Part shown: one piece after another, positions 8,500-17,714 of the stretch
Layout of the letters: every line of letters starts with the position of its first letter
How positions within the stretch are numbered: position 1 is the stretch's first letter
NCBI GenBank assembly: GCA_017643925.1
Contig: JAEPML010000006.1
Location: 62,001 to 126,000, forward strand
From: Roseibium sp.
GTDB taxonomy: Bacteria > Pseudomonadota > Alphaproteobacteria > Rhizobiales > Stappiaceae
Direction: 5' to 3'
DNA length: 64,000 nucleotides
Position numbers and translations under genes: made by a program
The notes under the pieces: model-generated
Databases searched by the model: none
What the model was told of the DNA's origin: nothing
What the model saw: the letters and a program-made list of their open reading frames with translations, nothing else

Positions 8500-9684
8500 T
8501 CAGTGAAGCGGAAGCGTACGGTAATGTGTTGGTCGAACGGGATCGTGGAAGTGGCTCATCGGGCCATTTTCCTCGAAATCGGCCGCCCAGCGGATCATTG
8601 CCTTCGGATCAAGCCTGACGCCAAGGCCAGGGCCTTCGGGAACGGGCACAACGTCGTTGGTCTGGCGGAATGGGCCGTCCTCGATCACGTCGCCGACCTG
8701 CCAACGGAACAGGGATTGCGACGCCTCGTGGATGAGGGGCGTCGCCGCCGAGACGTGGAGATAGGCAGCGGTCATGATGCCGAGATCGTTTGAATAGCAC
8801 CAGAATCCCTTGTCCATCGCTTCGCAGGCCGCGATGAATTTCAGCGACTTGGAAATGCCGCCAAGGGCCGCGAAGTTGCAGACGAAATTGTCCGGCGCTC
8901 CAAGCGCCACAGCCCGCTTCAGGTCCGGCACATGGGTGGAAAACGGAATGATGCTGTGCTGGCGGAGCGCGGCCATGTCTTCAAAGGTCGCGACCGGGTC
9001 TTCATAGTTGCGAATGTTGAACGGTTCCAGCTCCCGCAGCAGCCAGCGCGCAGTCGTGAGTGAATACTGCATATTGGAATCAAGCTTGATCTGGGCCGTT
9101 TCGCCGAGCGCTTCACGCAGCAGTTTCACTGTCCGGATTTCCAGTTCGGGATCGCCCAGGATCAGCTTGCCTTCAAAGATGGTGGAGCCGTGCTCCTCGC
9201 GCATTTTCAGGCAATAGTCCCGGATCGCTTCCGCACTCATCTCACCGCCTGCGCCATTGTGCTCGGGACGGAAGGAGAAATACTCGGAAAACTTGATCTT
9301 CTTGCGCACGGCGCCGCCAAGCAGCTTGTAGAGCGGCATATCGAACATCTTGCCCCGTATGTCCCACAGGGCCACCTCGACGGCGCCGAAGGCAATGGCA
9401 GCTGCGCCTTCACCCGTGTTCGCCGTGATCTGCCAGGGAGGAACGCACCTTGCCTCACAATCAGCAATGTCGAGCGGATCGGCCCCGATCAGGGCCGGCG
9501 CAATCTCGGCCTTGATGATCTCGCCGAAATGGTACCAGGGAGCTTCGCCGAGGCCGACGATCCCCTGGTCCGTCTCGACCTCGATGATCGATTTCGAAGC
9601 TCCGGGATAAAGGCCACCCGTCCACCAGAACGGCGCGTCAAAGGGAACGTTGACATGGGTAACGCGGATATTGGTAATCTTCAT
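8500..9684 (-). CDS. Enolase-superfamily protein (MR/MLE, glucarate-dehydratase-like)
   Basis: The 394-residue product has the capping domain (residues 1-130) and a TIM barrel. Visible barrel residues are a single Lys in the strand-2 motif (IFEGKLIL), metal-binding Asp in IKLDSN and Glu in NYEDP, and S-T-H at the position where glucarate dehydratase has its third ligand Asn. Compared by eye with E. coli glucarate dehydratase, the catalytic Asp-His pair seems replaced (N in VCNFAALGG; D/L in YSNDLGIM). The reaction may therefore differ from known sugar-acid dehydration. The start is ATG 9684 with TGAGG upstream, eight bases after the stop of the MttB-like gene. The two are co-transcribed, so it probably acts on a substrate or product of that methyltransferase. 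Confidence 0.85.
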   Translation of the reverse strand: MKITNIRVTHVNVPFDAPFWWTGGLYPGASKSIIEVETDQGIVGLGEAPWYHFGEIIKAEIAPALIGADPLDIADCEARCVPPWQITANTGEGAAAIAFGAVEVALWDIRGKMFDMPLYKLLGGAVRKKIKFSEYFSFRPEHNGAGGEMSAEAIRDYCLKMREEHGSTIFEGKLILGDPELEIRTVKLLREALGETAQIKLDSNMQYSLTTARWLLRELEPFNIRNYEDPVATFEDMAALRQHSIIPFSTHVPDLKRAVALGAPDNFVCNFAALGGISKSLKFIAACEAMDKGFWCYSNDLGIMTAAYLHVSAATPLIHEASQSLFRWQVGDVIEDGPFRQTNDVVPVPEGPGLGVRLDPKAMIRWAADFEENGPMSHFHDPVRPTHYRTLPLH

Positions 9685-9692
9685 GGCGGGCC

Positions 9693-11270
9693 TCAGTACC
9701 ACTGGTCATCGCGAGAGGACTTCTTGCGAGCAATGTAGTCCTCCAGGGCCTCGTTGATGCCGGCATCGAGTGGTGGTGCCTCGTAGCTTGCAAGCGTCTC
9801 CTTCCAGGCACGATTGGCGCGGGTCGCTGCGTCGACCGAACCGCTTTCTTCCCACTTTTCAAACGGGTCATTGTCGGCCAATGCAGAGTCGAAAAAGGCG
9901 GTCTCGTAATTACGCATCGTGTGATCGCAACCAAAGAAATGATTGCCCGGACCGACTTCCCGGAAGGCGTCCAGTGCAAGTGCGTTGTCATCAACTTTCA
10001 GCCCGTCGAGATAGGTATGCAGGGCGCCGCAGAAATCGGCATCCATCATGAATTTCTCGTAGGACATGGAGAGGAGCCCGTCGAGGAAACCGGCGGAGTG
10101 CAGCACGAAATTTGCACCGCAATTGACCGCTGCAATCATGGACATGGTGCCCTCGTTCATGGCGTGGGCGTCCGGCAGTTTGGACGTGGTGAAATTGCCC
10201 GAGCAGCGCAAAGGCAAGTTTGTGCGGCGCGCCAGTTGCCCCACGACCAGGGAACCTGTGGCGGGCTCTGGCGTACCGAAAGTTGGCGAGCCGGATCGCA
10301 GGCTCATCGAGGAAAGGAAATTGCCATAGACGACAGGGGCTCCCGGGCGTTCAAGCTGCGCGAGCGCACATCCTGCCAGGGTTTCCGCGTGCGCCTGCGC
10401 AATGGCGCCTGCCATCGTCACAGGACCCATGGCACCTCCTAGGATGAAGGGTACTAGGACCGAGCCCTGGTTGGCGCGAGCATAGGCCCTGAAGACCTTT
10501 GTCATGGTTCCGTCCCAGACCAGGGGTGAATTCACATTGACATTGCCCATGATGACGCAATTTTGCTCGACGAAGTCTTCGCCGAAAACGATCCGAGCCA
10601 TGTCGATGGATTCTTCCGCGCGCTCCTCCGCCGTGACCGATCCGAGGAAAGGACGATCCGACAAAGTGACATGTGCGTGGACCATGTCGAGATGTCGCTT
10701 GTTGACCGGGACATCGACCGGCTCACAGATCGTGCCACCGGAATGGTGAAGCCACGGCGAGGACTGCGCGAGCTTGATGAAATTCCGGAAGTCCTCGATG
10801 GTTCCGTATCGTCGACCCTCGTCGAGATCCATCACGAAGGGGCTGCCATAGGCTGGTGCAAAGACAACGTTGGACCCGCCAATCCGGACGTTGTTTTCCG
10901 GGTTGCGCGCATGTTGGGTGAACTCGGCCGGTGCTGTCTTCAGAAGCTCCCGGATCATCCCCTTCGGAAAACGCACAAGAACGCCATCCAGCTCCGCGCC
11001 GGCCTTGCGCCAAAGCTCCAGCGTGTCCGGGTCATCTCGAAACTCAATGCCGATTTCGGCCAGAATGGTCTCTGCGGCGATCTCAATGCGCTGGAGGTTT
11101 TCCTCATCCAGGACGTCATGGGGCGGGAGGTTCCTGGTGATAAAGGGACGCCCAATCGCTCTTACGGTCTGGCTTCGCTTGGCGCGCCTGCCAGCGCGCC
11201 CGCCTCCACGACCTGCCGGTCTTTGTCCCGTTCCACCTACGGCGTTGGTCCCATCTTCTGCAAGCGTCAT
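9693..11270 (-). CDS. MttB-like (trimethylamine methyltransferase family) protein
   Basis: This 525-residue protein belongs to the COG5598 MttB superfamily, recognisable by the N-terminal AAETILAEIGIEFRDDPDTLELWRK and RFPKG blocks, the barrel segments LGGAMGPVTMAGAIAQ and CSGNFTTSKLPDAHAMNEG, and the C-terminal HTYLDGLKV / GPGNHFFGCDHT region. The frame has no internal amber codon, so it is a non-pyrrolysine member. Characterised non-pyrrolysine members demethylate quaternary amines such as glycine betaine onto a corrinoid protein; that the same applies here is inference. The first ~40 residues are Gly/Arg-rich and probably disordered. ATG 11270 is chosen for the GGAGGAGG upstream. No corrinoid protein or RamA-type activator is encoded in the window. 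It is divergent from a LysR gene, its likely regulator. Confidence 0.88.
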   Translation of the reverse strand: MTLAEDGTNAVGGTGQRPAGRGGGRAGRRAKRSQTVRAIGRPFITRNLPPHDVLDEENLQRIEIAAETILAEIGIEFRDDPDTLELWRKAGAELDGVLVRFPKGMIRELLKTAPAEFTQHARNPENNVRIGGSNVVFAPAYGSPFVMDLDEGRRYGTIEDFRNFIKLAQSSPWLHHSGGTICEPVDVPVNKRHLDMVHAHVTLSDRPFLGSVTAEERAEESIDMARIVFGEDFVEQNCVIMGNVNVNSPLVWDGTMTKVFRAYARANQGSVLVPFILGGAMGPVTMAGAIAQAHAETLAGCALAQLERPGAPVVYGNFLSSMSLRSGSPTFGTPEPATGSLVVGQLARRTNLPLRCSGNFTTSKLPDAHAMNEGTMSMIAAVNCGANFVLHSAGFLDGLLSMSYEKFMMDADFCGALHTYLDGLKVDDNALALDAFREVGPGNHFFGCDHTMRNYETAFFDSALADNDPFEKWEESGSVDAATRANRAWKETLASYEAPPLDAGINEALEDYIARKKSSRDDQWY

Positions 11271-11374
11271 GACGTCCTCCTCCAAGACACCGTCACATCG
11301 ATTGGGTTGATGCTAAGCCGTCAATGAATGCTTGTGATGCTTGAAAAATGTCATGTTTCGCATAAGATTTTTTC

Positions 11375-12361
11375 ATGACAAATCTGCGCCGCCTCCTGCC
11401 GAGCTTTCGGGGCCTTGTTGCGTTTGAAGCAGCAGGCCGTCTTGGGTCCTTCACCAGGGCGGGCCAGGAACTGGCCATGACCCAGTCGGCGGTGTCCTAT
11501 GCAATCAAGGGGTTGGAGGAGGAAATCGGTCAGCCGCTGTTTGAGCGCGGTCACCGTGAAGTCTCGTTGACAATCGCCGGTGAACGACTTCATGCGGAGG
11601 TCTCAAGAAGTCTTGGCCAACTCGCAGACGGGATCAGCGCTGTGCGGACGAGGCCCTCGGACGACGTGGTGACACTCTCTGTCTCAACAGCCTTCGCCAC
11701 TCTCTGGATCGCGCCAAGACTGCAGATGATGCGTACCGACCTGCCGGACGTGGAACTGCGTCTCCATACGGCCGACCGAGATCTGGACCTGGTCGCTGAG
11801 GACATCCCGCTGGGCATTCGGGGCGGGCGTCCCAGGAACTGGCCAAACTATGCCTGTGATGCATTCGAGGTGGAAGAACTTGTGGCGGTTGCCTCTCCGG
11901 CCTACCTGGAAAAGCACGGACGACCCGATCATCCCCGTGATCTTCTGCATCATCACCTGGCCCATCTGGATGAACCCTATCGCTACGCGGCAACATGGAA
12001 GGACTGGCTGCGGTCGGCGGGTGTGAGCGGGACGAATCATGTACGCGGAACCCGCGCCAACGAATATGTGGCGGTTCTGCAAATGGCATTGGATGGCGAT
12101 GCAGTGGCACTGGGCTGGCGGCACCTTGTGGAGGAATTCATCCGGAATGGGAGGCTCTGCAAGGTGACGGATCACACCTTCAGAACCGGCAACCGCTACT
12201 ATGTTGTGCACCCCAAAAACAAGCAGCTGGCGCAGAACTGCCAGAGGGTGCGTGACTGGATCCTGAACCAGGACAATGCCGTTGAAGATGCAGTTCTGGC
12301 CGCACCAGGTAAAAAACCGCGCAAGCTGAACACCGTACGTGGGAGCGCGGCGGAAAGCTGA
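11375..12361 (+). CDS. LysR family regulator (GcvA-like)
   Basis: The 328-residue protein has the winged helix-turn-helix at residues 8-67 (LVAFEAAGRLGSFTRAGQELAMTQSAVSYAIKGLEEEIGQPLFER spread over it) and a PBP2-type effector domain with the GcvA-like LWIAPRL and GIRGGRP motifs. The last ~25 residues (after NQDNAVEDAV) are a basic tail of unusual composition. It is divergent from the MttB/enolase pair (104-base gap) and upstream of a second enolase-superfamily gene on its own strand, so it could control both sides. The gap contains several GATGCT direct repeats but no clean LysR box that I would call. Confidence 0.9.
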   Translation: MTNLRRLLPSFRGLVAFEAAGRLGSFTRAGQELAMTQSAVSYAIKGLEEEIGQPLFERGHREVSLTIAGERLHAEVSRSLGQLADGISAVRTRPSDDVVTLSVSTAFATLWIAPRLQMMRTDLPDVELRLHTADRDLDLVAEDIPLGIRGGRPRNWPNYACDAFEVEELVAVASPAYLEKHGRPDHPRDLLHHHLAHLDEPYRYAATWKDWLRSAGVSGTNHVRGTRANEYVAVLQMALDGDAVALGWRHLVEEFIRNGRLCKVTDHTFRTGNRYYVVHPKNKQLAQNCQRVRDWILNQDNAVEDAVLAAPGKKPRKLNTVRGSAAES

Positions 12362-12585
12362 CGGAAGTCTGACGGGGTCTATCCTCTCAAATTGACAGCC
12401 TGGAATAGAACTCGGACCTGTTTTACTTCGACACTAGCGCTGAAACCCGAAAAGCTCTTGTTCCAAATTGTTGTAAGTGATTGGGCAATTGGCGCTTCAA
12501 TTGATGCGGAATCCGGGTAGGCTGTTTGCAAATAGCCCGAGGTTTTGCCGGTGTGCACCTCCCCGCCCAAGAGTTTGAAAAAGCG

Positions 12586-13692
12586 ATGAAAATTCAATCC
12601 ATAGAAACCTTTGCCAACGAATTTGTCTGCTTTGTCCGGGTGACGACCGACAATGGCGCAACGGGCTGGGGGCAGGTCGCGACCTATCATGCGGACATCA
12701 CGGCGCAGGTCGTGCACCGGCAGGTCGCCCCCTATGCGCTGGGCGCCGATGCGTTCGGCATCGCACATCTGATGGACATCATTCCGGATCGTGAGCACAA
12801 GTTTCCCGGCTCCTACCTGCGCCGGGCCCTGGCCGGGCTCGATACCGCCCTGTTTGACCTTCGTGGAAAGGTCGAGGGCAAGCCGGTTTGCGAGTTGCTC
12901 GGAGGGACGCCAGGCAAAGTGCGGGCCTATGGCTCTTCCATGAAGCGGGACATAACACCGGTGCAGGAAGCGGACCGACTCAAGAAACAACAGGACGAAT
13001 TCGGATTTACCGCCTTCAAGTTCCGGATCGGGTCCGAATGCGGGCGTGACAAGGATGAGTGGCCTGGCCGGACGGAAGAAATCGTGCCGACAATGCGCAA
13101 GGCGTTTGATGACGACACCGCTTTGCTGGTTGATGCAAACTCCTGCTACTCACCCGGCAAGGCTATTGAGGTTGGAAAGTTTCTCCAGGACAACGGCATT
13201 TCACACTACGAGGAACCTTGCCCCTACTGGCATTACGACCAGACCAAGGAGGTTACGGATGCTCTTGAAATCGATGTGACCGGAGGCGAGCAAGATTGCT
13301 CGTTGGTTGACTGGAAGCGCATGATCGATCAACGGGTCGTCAACGTCATCCAGCCCGATATCTGTTACCTGGGTGGCATGGTGCGCACGATGAAAGTGGC
13401 GCAGATGGCTCACGAGGCGGGCCTGCCCTGTACGCCGCACGCGGCCAACCTGTCGCTGGTCACTCTGTTCACCATGCATTTGCTGCGCGCGATCCCGAAT
13501 GCCGGGAAGTATCTCGAATTCTCCATCGAACAGGAGGATTATTATCCCTGGCAATATGACCTCTTTGTTTCCTCGCCCTTTGACATTGTTGATGGACATG
13601 CAATTGTGACGGATGCGCCCGGATGGGGTGTGGAAATCAATCCCGAGTGGCTGGCGAAATCTGCATACGCGGTCAGTTCAGCGGAGCGCTGA
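12586..13692 (+). CDS. Mandelate racemase/muconate lactonizing enzyme family protein
   Basis: This 368-residue enolase-superfamily enzyme keeps a full mandelate-racemase-type active site. It has K-F-R in the strand-2 motif (TAFKFRIG), metal ligands Asp (LLVDANSCY), Glu (HYEEPCPYW) and Glu (TGGEQD), Asp in VIQPDICYLGG, His in CTPHAANLS, and a final Glu in YLEFSIEQ. Proton abstraction alpha to a carboxylate, as in sugar-acid dehydration or racemisation, is therefore expected. The substrate is unknown. ATG 12586 is chosen because the capping domain begins directly with MKIQSIETF. It sits behind the LysR gene and near the MttB/enolase pair, so it could belong to the same pathway. The enzyme differs clearly from the one at 8500, which lacks the His. 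Confidence 0.88.
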   Translation: MKIQSIETFANEFVCFVRVTTDNGATGWGQVATYHADITAQVVHRQVAPYALGADAFGIAHLMDIIPDREHKFPGSYLRRALAGLDTALFDLRGKVEGKPVCELLGGTPGKVRAYGSSMKRDITPVQEADRLKKQQDEFGFTAFKFRIGSECGRDKDEWPGRTEEIVPTMRKAFDDDTALLVDANSCYSPGKAIEVGKFLQDNGISHYEEPCPYWHYDQTKEVTDALEIDVTGGEQDCSLVDWKRMIDQRVVNVIQPDICYLGGMVRTMKVAQMAHEAGLPCTPHAANLSLVTLFTMHLLRAIPNAGKYLEFSIEQEDYYPWQYDLFVSSPFDIVDGHAIVTDAPGWGVEINPEWLAKSAYAVSSAER

Positions 13693-14201
13693 ATAGGGTA
13701 AGCCTAACAAACCGGTTGCCTGAAACGAAAAAATTGTAACGTTCAACTGTTCACCGCCATCTCGTCTTGTCGTCGTATTGCCAGTTCAGGTCGTGCCGGA
13801 TCTCCCTGGCCAATGCAGTGTGGCTTCACCGGTATTGACCTCCCTGAAACCGGTTTTTCGGAATGCAGCGATTTGCCAAGTGTATTGCAAGCAAGTGTCG
13901 CAAACAGTTTGAAAATCTGCTTCTCTTTTACATCACAACTAAGGTTTTCCGGTTCGTTTTGCTGTGTAGCGCAGGTGAAACCTGAGTCGGTTCAAAGAAC
14001 AATTCTCAAAAAATTTTGTCCGATTTGGTGATTAAAAATTGGGCATTCCATTCAGAGTCTTAGCCCGAACGCGTCATTCGCAGGACGGTTGTCAGAGCGC
14101 CAGTTTGAGACGCTCAATAACCCTTTGTTCAGAAATCTCAGTGAGCCTTGAATCTAGGACTTAAACAGACATACGTATGTCAGTTTGGATGGGTAAAAAC
14201 G
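13693..14201. other. Intergenic region with chemoreceptor promoter
   Basis: About 510 bases without a supportable gene. ACCGGT occurs twice (13828-13833 and 13849-13854), the second followed by a T run, and may form a weak terminator for the enolase-family gene. A possible promoter for the chemoreceptor gene is TTGAAT (14148-14153) with TACGTA 18 bases later, overlapping the palindromic operator at 14168-14181. Confidence 0.45.
14168..14181. promoter_or_regulatory. LacI-type operator upstream of chemoreceptor gene
   Basis: GACATACGTATGTC is a perfect palindrome with the central CG typical of LacI-family operators. The symmetry extends as AAAC and GTTT on the two sides with one interruption. 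The same 14-mer occurs at 17622-17635 before the sugar importer, and one half of it at 16408-16417 and 17595-17604. It lies 20 bases before the chemoreceptor start and would overlap its promoter. Confidence 0.75.
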
Positions 14202-16289
14202 ATGCAAGCAAGAAAATTGGGCTTTGCGCTGGCCATGAACGGCATGATTGCCGGACTGGTTATGCTGGCGCTGGTAAATGGCGGGGTCGCCACCTTCTTC
14301 AACTTCGTCAATTCCGGCTATCTCGGCACGGTCTCCGAAAAAGCGGAGGTGGCTGAAACCTCATCGGATATCGACAACGCCGTTGCGGCGCTCTACGCCC
14401 AGATAAAAGAGGCGCTTTTAACGGAAAACCCGGACGCGCCATCGCTCATCAAGACGGCGCATGAAGAGGTGATCGGCGCCGTCGCGGCGATAGATGCCAG
14501 TTTGCTGTGGCCGTCAGAGGGTGCCGAACTGGTGGAAGGCGAGCTTGAAGACCAGCAGCCGGCCGAGCCGATGGTTGTCCGTGAAGCCGTGCAGGATCCT
14601 GAGAAGGCGTCCCAGATACTGGTGGCAACCGACAGTCTGATTGCCGCGTATAATCAGGCGGTCGCTGCGCTCAACGAACGGAAGACCAACGGCAGCCAGG
14701 TGAGCTCGGGTATTGACTCAATGCAAAGGGCGTTCACCAAACTCACCAATCGCCTGGAGAAATCGGACGACTCCAACGCAAAGGCGATCTCGAACGGATT
14801 GGTGCTTATCTTTTCCGAAGCGAACCCGAAAATCATCAAGTTCCTGGTAGACCCAAGGCCCTTTACCCAGGACCTGGCCATTCAAAGCCTGGACGCCGGT
14901 ACAAGGCAGGTGGAGCGTGCCAGGGAAGTTTATGCCAACGGCAGCAAGAGCGAGAAGCGCCGGGTGAAGAACGCCCTTGAGGAAATCGACTATCTGCGCC
15001 AATCCATTGAAAAATATTCAGCTTCTGTTCTGAATGTGGCCGCCAACCAGCAGTCCATCGACAGGGCCTATGCAGACATTTCGGAAATCACCAGTGCGAT
15101 GCGGGTAAGCGCTGCAGACAACCAGACACAGGCAATTGCCAGTGCGCTCACAAACTCCCAAACCGCAAATATTTCTGTCGTTTCAGTCGTACTGCTGAGC
15201 CTGCTGATTGCGGTCGGTCTGTCGGTCGCCGCCAACAGGATCTTCAGCCTGCCGGTTCGCAAGGCGACCGAAAAGCTGGATGCGCTTGCCCTCGGTGACT
15301 TCGAGGCCGGAACCAGCCGATCCTCGAAGATCCGGGAAGTGCATGGCCTGTTCGAGGCGATCGAAATCTTCAGACGGAACGGTCTGGAGCGTCAGAAGCT
15401 GGAGTCTGAGCTGAAATCGGAAGAAGAAGCGCAGCGGGCACGGCAGGAGCGGGTCGATGACCTGATCAACGCGTTCCGCATGTCGGCAACGGAGCAGCTG
15501 GCTCGTGTCAGCGAAAACATGGATGTCATGCGGCAGACGGCAGGAAACCTGACGCAATCCTCCGTGGCGACCCGCGACCAGGCGACGAATGCACGCTCCA
15601 GCGTCGATCAGGCTTCCGGGGAAGTCAGAAGCGTGGCCGCAGCCGCGGAAGAGTTGTCTTCTTCGATCGGCGAGATCAGTCACCACGTGCAGCGGGCGAC
15701 GGAAGTTGCCGTGGAAGCGGCGTCAAAGGCCTCCAACACAAACCAGCAGGTTTCCAGCCTCGTGGATTCTGCGCAGACAATTGGTGAGATCCTGAGCCTG
15801 ATCACCGGGATTGCAGAGAAAACCAACCTCCTGGCTCTCAACGCGACCATCGAGGCGGCCAGGGCCGGGGAGGCCGGCAAGGGATTTGCCGTTGTGGCCT
15901 CCGAAGTGAAGTCGCTGGCCGAGCAAACGTCGCGGGCGACCGTGGAGATCTCGGACCAGATCAATGCGATCCGCGAGTCGTCCATGGCGTCCGCAGATGC
16001 GATCGAAGAGATTTCCAACACGATGGAGGATGTGAAGGCCGGAACGGAAGCGATCGCTGCTGCCGTGGAGCAACAAAGCTCGGCGACCATGGAAATCAGC
16101 GGCAGTGCTCAGCGGGCAGCCGAGGGAACGCATAATGTTGCCTCGGGCATGGAGGAAGTGACCTTCCAGGCTTCGGATGCATCGGATGGCGCGGCCAGGG
16201 TCGCGGAGGCGTCAAATCAGGTCGCGGAGGAAATCGAATCCTTCAACGCGGTGGTCGATCGGTTCCTGAGCGACGTTGCCGCTGCCTGA
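14202..16289 (+). CDS. Methyl-accepting chemotaxis protein
   Basis: The 695-residue receptor has a first membrane helix (about 8-32), a large helical periplasmic sensor (about 35-320, with long coiled-coil segments), TM2 (about 324-350), a HAMP domain, and a cytoplasmic signalling domain. The hairpin tip carries the conserved run from [18 protein letters not shown] to [15 protein letters not shown]. No CheR/CheB-tethering pentapeptide is seen at the C-terminus (ends SDVAAA). ATG 14202 is chosen over an upstream in-frame start because the protein then begins with the basic MQARK before TM1 and leaves the operator outside the gene. The shared operator implies it is expressed with the importer and LacI gene downstream, and it probably senses the same solute or its loaded binding protein. 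A strong hairpin follows the stop. Confidence 0.92.
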   Translation: MQARKLGFALAMNGMIAGLVMLALVNGGVATFFNFVNSGYLGTVSEKAEVAETSSDIDNAVAALYAQIKEALLTENPDAPSLIKTAHEEVIGAVAAIDASLLWPSEGAELVEGELEDQQPAEPMVVREAVQDPEKASQILVATDSLIAAYNQAVAALNERKTNGSQVSSGIDSMQRAFTKLTNRLEKSDDSNAKAISNGLVLIFSEANPKIIKFLVDPRPFTQDLAIQSLDAGTRQVERAREVYANGSKSEKRRVKNALEEIDYLRQSIEKYSASVLNVAANQQSIDRAYADISEITSAMRVSAADNQTQAIASALTNSQTANISVVSVVLLSLLIAVGLSVAANRIFSLPVRKATEKLDALALGDFEAGTSRSSKIREVHGLFEAIEIFRRNGLERQKLESELKSEEEAQRARQERVDDLINAFRMSATEQLARVSENMDVMRQTAGNLTQSSVATRDQATNARSSVDQASGEVRSVAAAAEELSSSIGEISHHVQRATEVAVEAASKASNTNQQVSSLVDSAQTIGEILSLITGIAEKTNLLALNATIEAARAGEAGKGFAVVASEVKSLAEQTSRATVEISDQINAIRESSMASADAIEEISNTMEDVKAGTEAIAAAVEQQSSATMEISGSAQRAAEGTHNVASGMEEVTFQASDASDGAARVAEASNQVAEEIESFNAVVDRFLSDVAAA

Positions 16290-16306
16290 GGCTGCCAATT
16301 GATCCT

Positions 16307-16335
16307 GACAAGGCCCGGAAACTTCGGGCCTTGTC
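16307..16335 (+). terminator. Hairpin terminator after chemoreceptor gene
   Basis: GACAAGGCCCG (16307-16317) and CGGGCCTTGTC (16325-16335) form a perfect 11-bp stem with a 7-base loop, 18 bases after the stop. The downstream T tract is weak, but position and stability fit a transcription terminator separating the chemoreceptor from the lacI-type gene. Confidence 0.7.
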
Positions 16336-16405
16336 CTGTTGCGAAGCAAAATACTGAAATCCTTGATGAAACCGTTGGAAATCGGGCGGAGTGGCCGCAT
16401 TTAGA

Positions 16406-16417
16406 TTGACGTATGTC
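16406..16417 (+). promoter_or_regulatory. Operator half-site before LacI-type gene
   Basis: TTGACGTATGTC carries the right half (CGTATGTC) of the 14-bp operator found at 14168 and 17622, again followed by AG. TTGACG at 16406-16411 could serve as a -35 element. The site lies 39 bases before the regulator start and suggests autoregulation. Confidence 0.5.
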
Positions 16418-16455
16418 AGCAAGCTGCGCGAGATTAGCCTCCTCAGGGAGGTGAA

Positions 16456-17484
16456 ATGGTCAAGCCAACCGTACATGACATTGCGCGCGAGGCCGGCGTC
16501 AGTCTGTCGACTGTCGACCGGGTGCTGAACGGCCGCAAGGATGTTCGTCCGAAAAATGCCGAACGGGTCAAGGCCGCGGTCAAGAAGCTCGGCTATGTGC
16601 GGGATACGAACGCGGCGAACCTTGCCAAACAGCGGCGCTACAAATTCCTGTTCGTGTTGCCGGTAGGATCGAACCATTTCGTCGAAACAATCGTTTCGTC
16701 CGTCGAGGAAGCGTCCGGAACCCAGATTGTCGACCGGGCGGATGTCGATGTTCTCCTGGTCAACGCGGCCGACCCGCACGCGGTGGTCGATCGGCTGAAA
16801 ATGCTTGATCTTTCTGCGCTTGACGGCGTCGCGATCATGGTGCCGGAAACACCGCAGGTGCGCGATGCGATCGCGCATATCAAGAGCGCGGGCATCTACG
16901 TCGTTGCCCTTGTTTCAGATTTGCCGAATTCCAAATGCGACCACTTTGTCGGGATCGACAATTTCTCTGCCGGCAAGACGGCGGGCGCGCTTCTGGGAAA
17001 GTTTCTGCGGAATGAGACCGGCAGCATTCTTGTTGTTACCAATTCGATGGTCGCTCGAGACAGTATCGAGCGCCGATTTGGGTTGGACGAAGTGCTGGCC
17101 CGGGACTTTCCCAGTCTGAAAACCCTGCCGACAATCGAGTTTTACGATGATCCCGACCGAATCCATGAGACGCTGAGCCACGCGATTTCAGCGCATTCGG
17201 ATTTGAAGGCTGTCTATTCCATGGGCTCCGGCAACGCGGCCATGCTGGACGCCTTGCGGGAAAATATTGCACCTGGCCAACTGGTCGTTCTGGCGCATGA
17301 CCTGACCTCGGTCACGCGCCAGGCGCTTCAGGATGGTGATCTGGATGCCGTGATCGTGCAAAATGTCGGTCATCTGGTCCGAAGTGCCCTGCGCGTGCTG
17401 CGCGCCAAGTGTGACGGCACCAATATCTTCGAGGCACAGGAGCAGATTCGCATCGAAATCATCATGCGAGAGAACCTGTACTGA
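16456..17484 (+). CDS. LacI family transcriptional regulator
   Basis: The 342-residue protein starts with the LacI helix-turn-helix and hinge (TVHDIAREAGVSLSTVDRVLNGR, residues 5-27) and continues into a periplasmic-binding-protein-like effector domain with DGVAIMVPE, FVGIDNFSAGKTAG and SMGSGNAAM segments. The effector domain resembles the sugar-binding group that includes ribose/xylose-type proteins. GGGAGGTG sits just upstream of ATG 16456. It lies between a chemoreceptor and a CUT1 importer that share a palindromic operator, and a half-site stands before its own gene. It is therefore the probable repressor of the whole block, with the transported sugar or a derivative as inducer (inference). 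Confidence 0.92.
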   Translation: MVKPTVHDIAREAGVSLSTVDRVLNGRKDVRPKNAERVKAAVKKLGYVRDTNAANLAKQRRYKFLFVLPVGSNHFVETIVSSVEEASGTQIVDRADVDVLLVNAADPHAVVDRLKMLDLSALDGVAIMVPETPQVRDAIAHIKSAGIYVVALVSDLPNSKCDHFVGIDNFSAGKTAGALLGKFLRNETGSILVVTNSMVARDSIERRFGLDEVLARDFPSLKTLPTIEFYDDPDRIHETLSHAISAHSDLKAVYSMGSGNAAMLDALRENIAPGQLVVLAHDLTSVTRQALQDGDLDAVIVQNVGHLVRSALRVLRAKCDGTNIFEAQEQIRIEIIMRENLY

Positions 17485-17594
17485 CTTTTTCGTCGGTTTT
17501 TCTGCCCTGCGCATTTCCCTAAAAACACGATTATTTTCAGACTGTTGGGTGGGTTAGCCAGTCAATGGACATATTTTTTGACGCCAAAAAGAAA

Positions 17595-17604
17595 GACGTA
17601 TGTC
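17595..17604 (+). promoter_or_regulatory. Second operator half-site before importer
   Basis: GACGTATGTC followed by AGTTT matches the right half of the LacI-type operator. It lies 32 bases upstream of the full site (centre to centre, both counted on the CG), a distance close to three helical turns, so cooperative binding is possible. Confidence 0.5.
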
Positions 17605-17614
17605 AGTTTTTTGA

Positions 17615-17644
17615 TTGACGAGACATACGTATGTCAGTTATCTT
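17615..17644 (+). promoter_or_regulatory. Promoter with embedded LacI-type operator
   Basis: TTGACG (17615-17620) and TATCTT (17639-17644) are separated by 18 bases and make a plausible sigma-70 promoter for the importer operon. The perfect palindrome GACATACGTATGTC (17622-17635) fills the spacer, so a bound LacI protein would block RNA polymerase directly. The binding-protein gene starts 70 bases downstream. Confidence 0.65.
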
Positions 17645-17714
17645 TCTTCTGCACTTGGAGGAGTGCCCGTCCGGCATTTGCCGGCGTGCTACCTTTTTTG
17701 GGAGGATTACACCC

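Noticed and set aside
9693..11270. Pyrrolysine-containing trimethylamine methyltransferase
   Set aside because: The frame has no internal TAG, so this is a non-pyrrolysine MttB-family member and the trimethylamine name should not be taken literally.
13813..14031. 72-codon frame in the gap before the chemoreceptor
   Set aside because: No ribosome binding site, no family likeness, and it lies in AT-richer promoter-like DNA.
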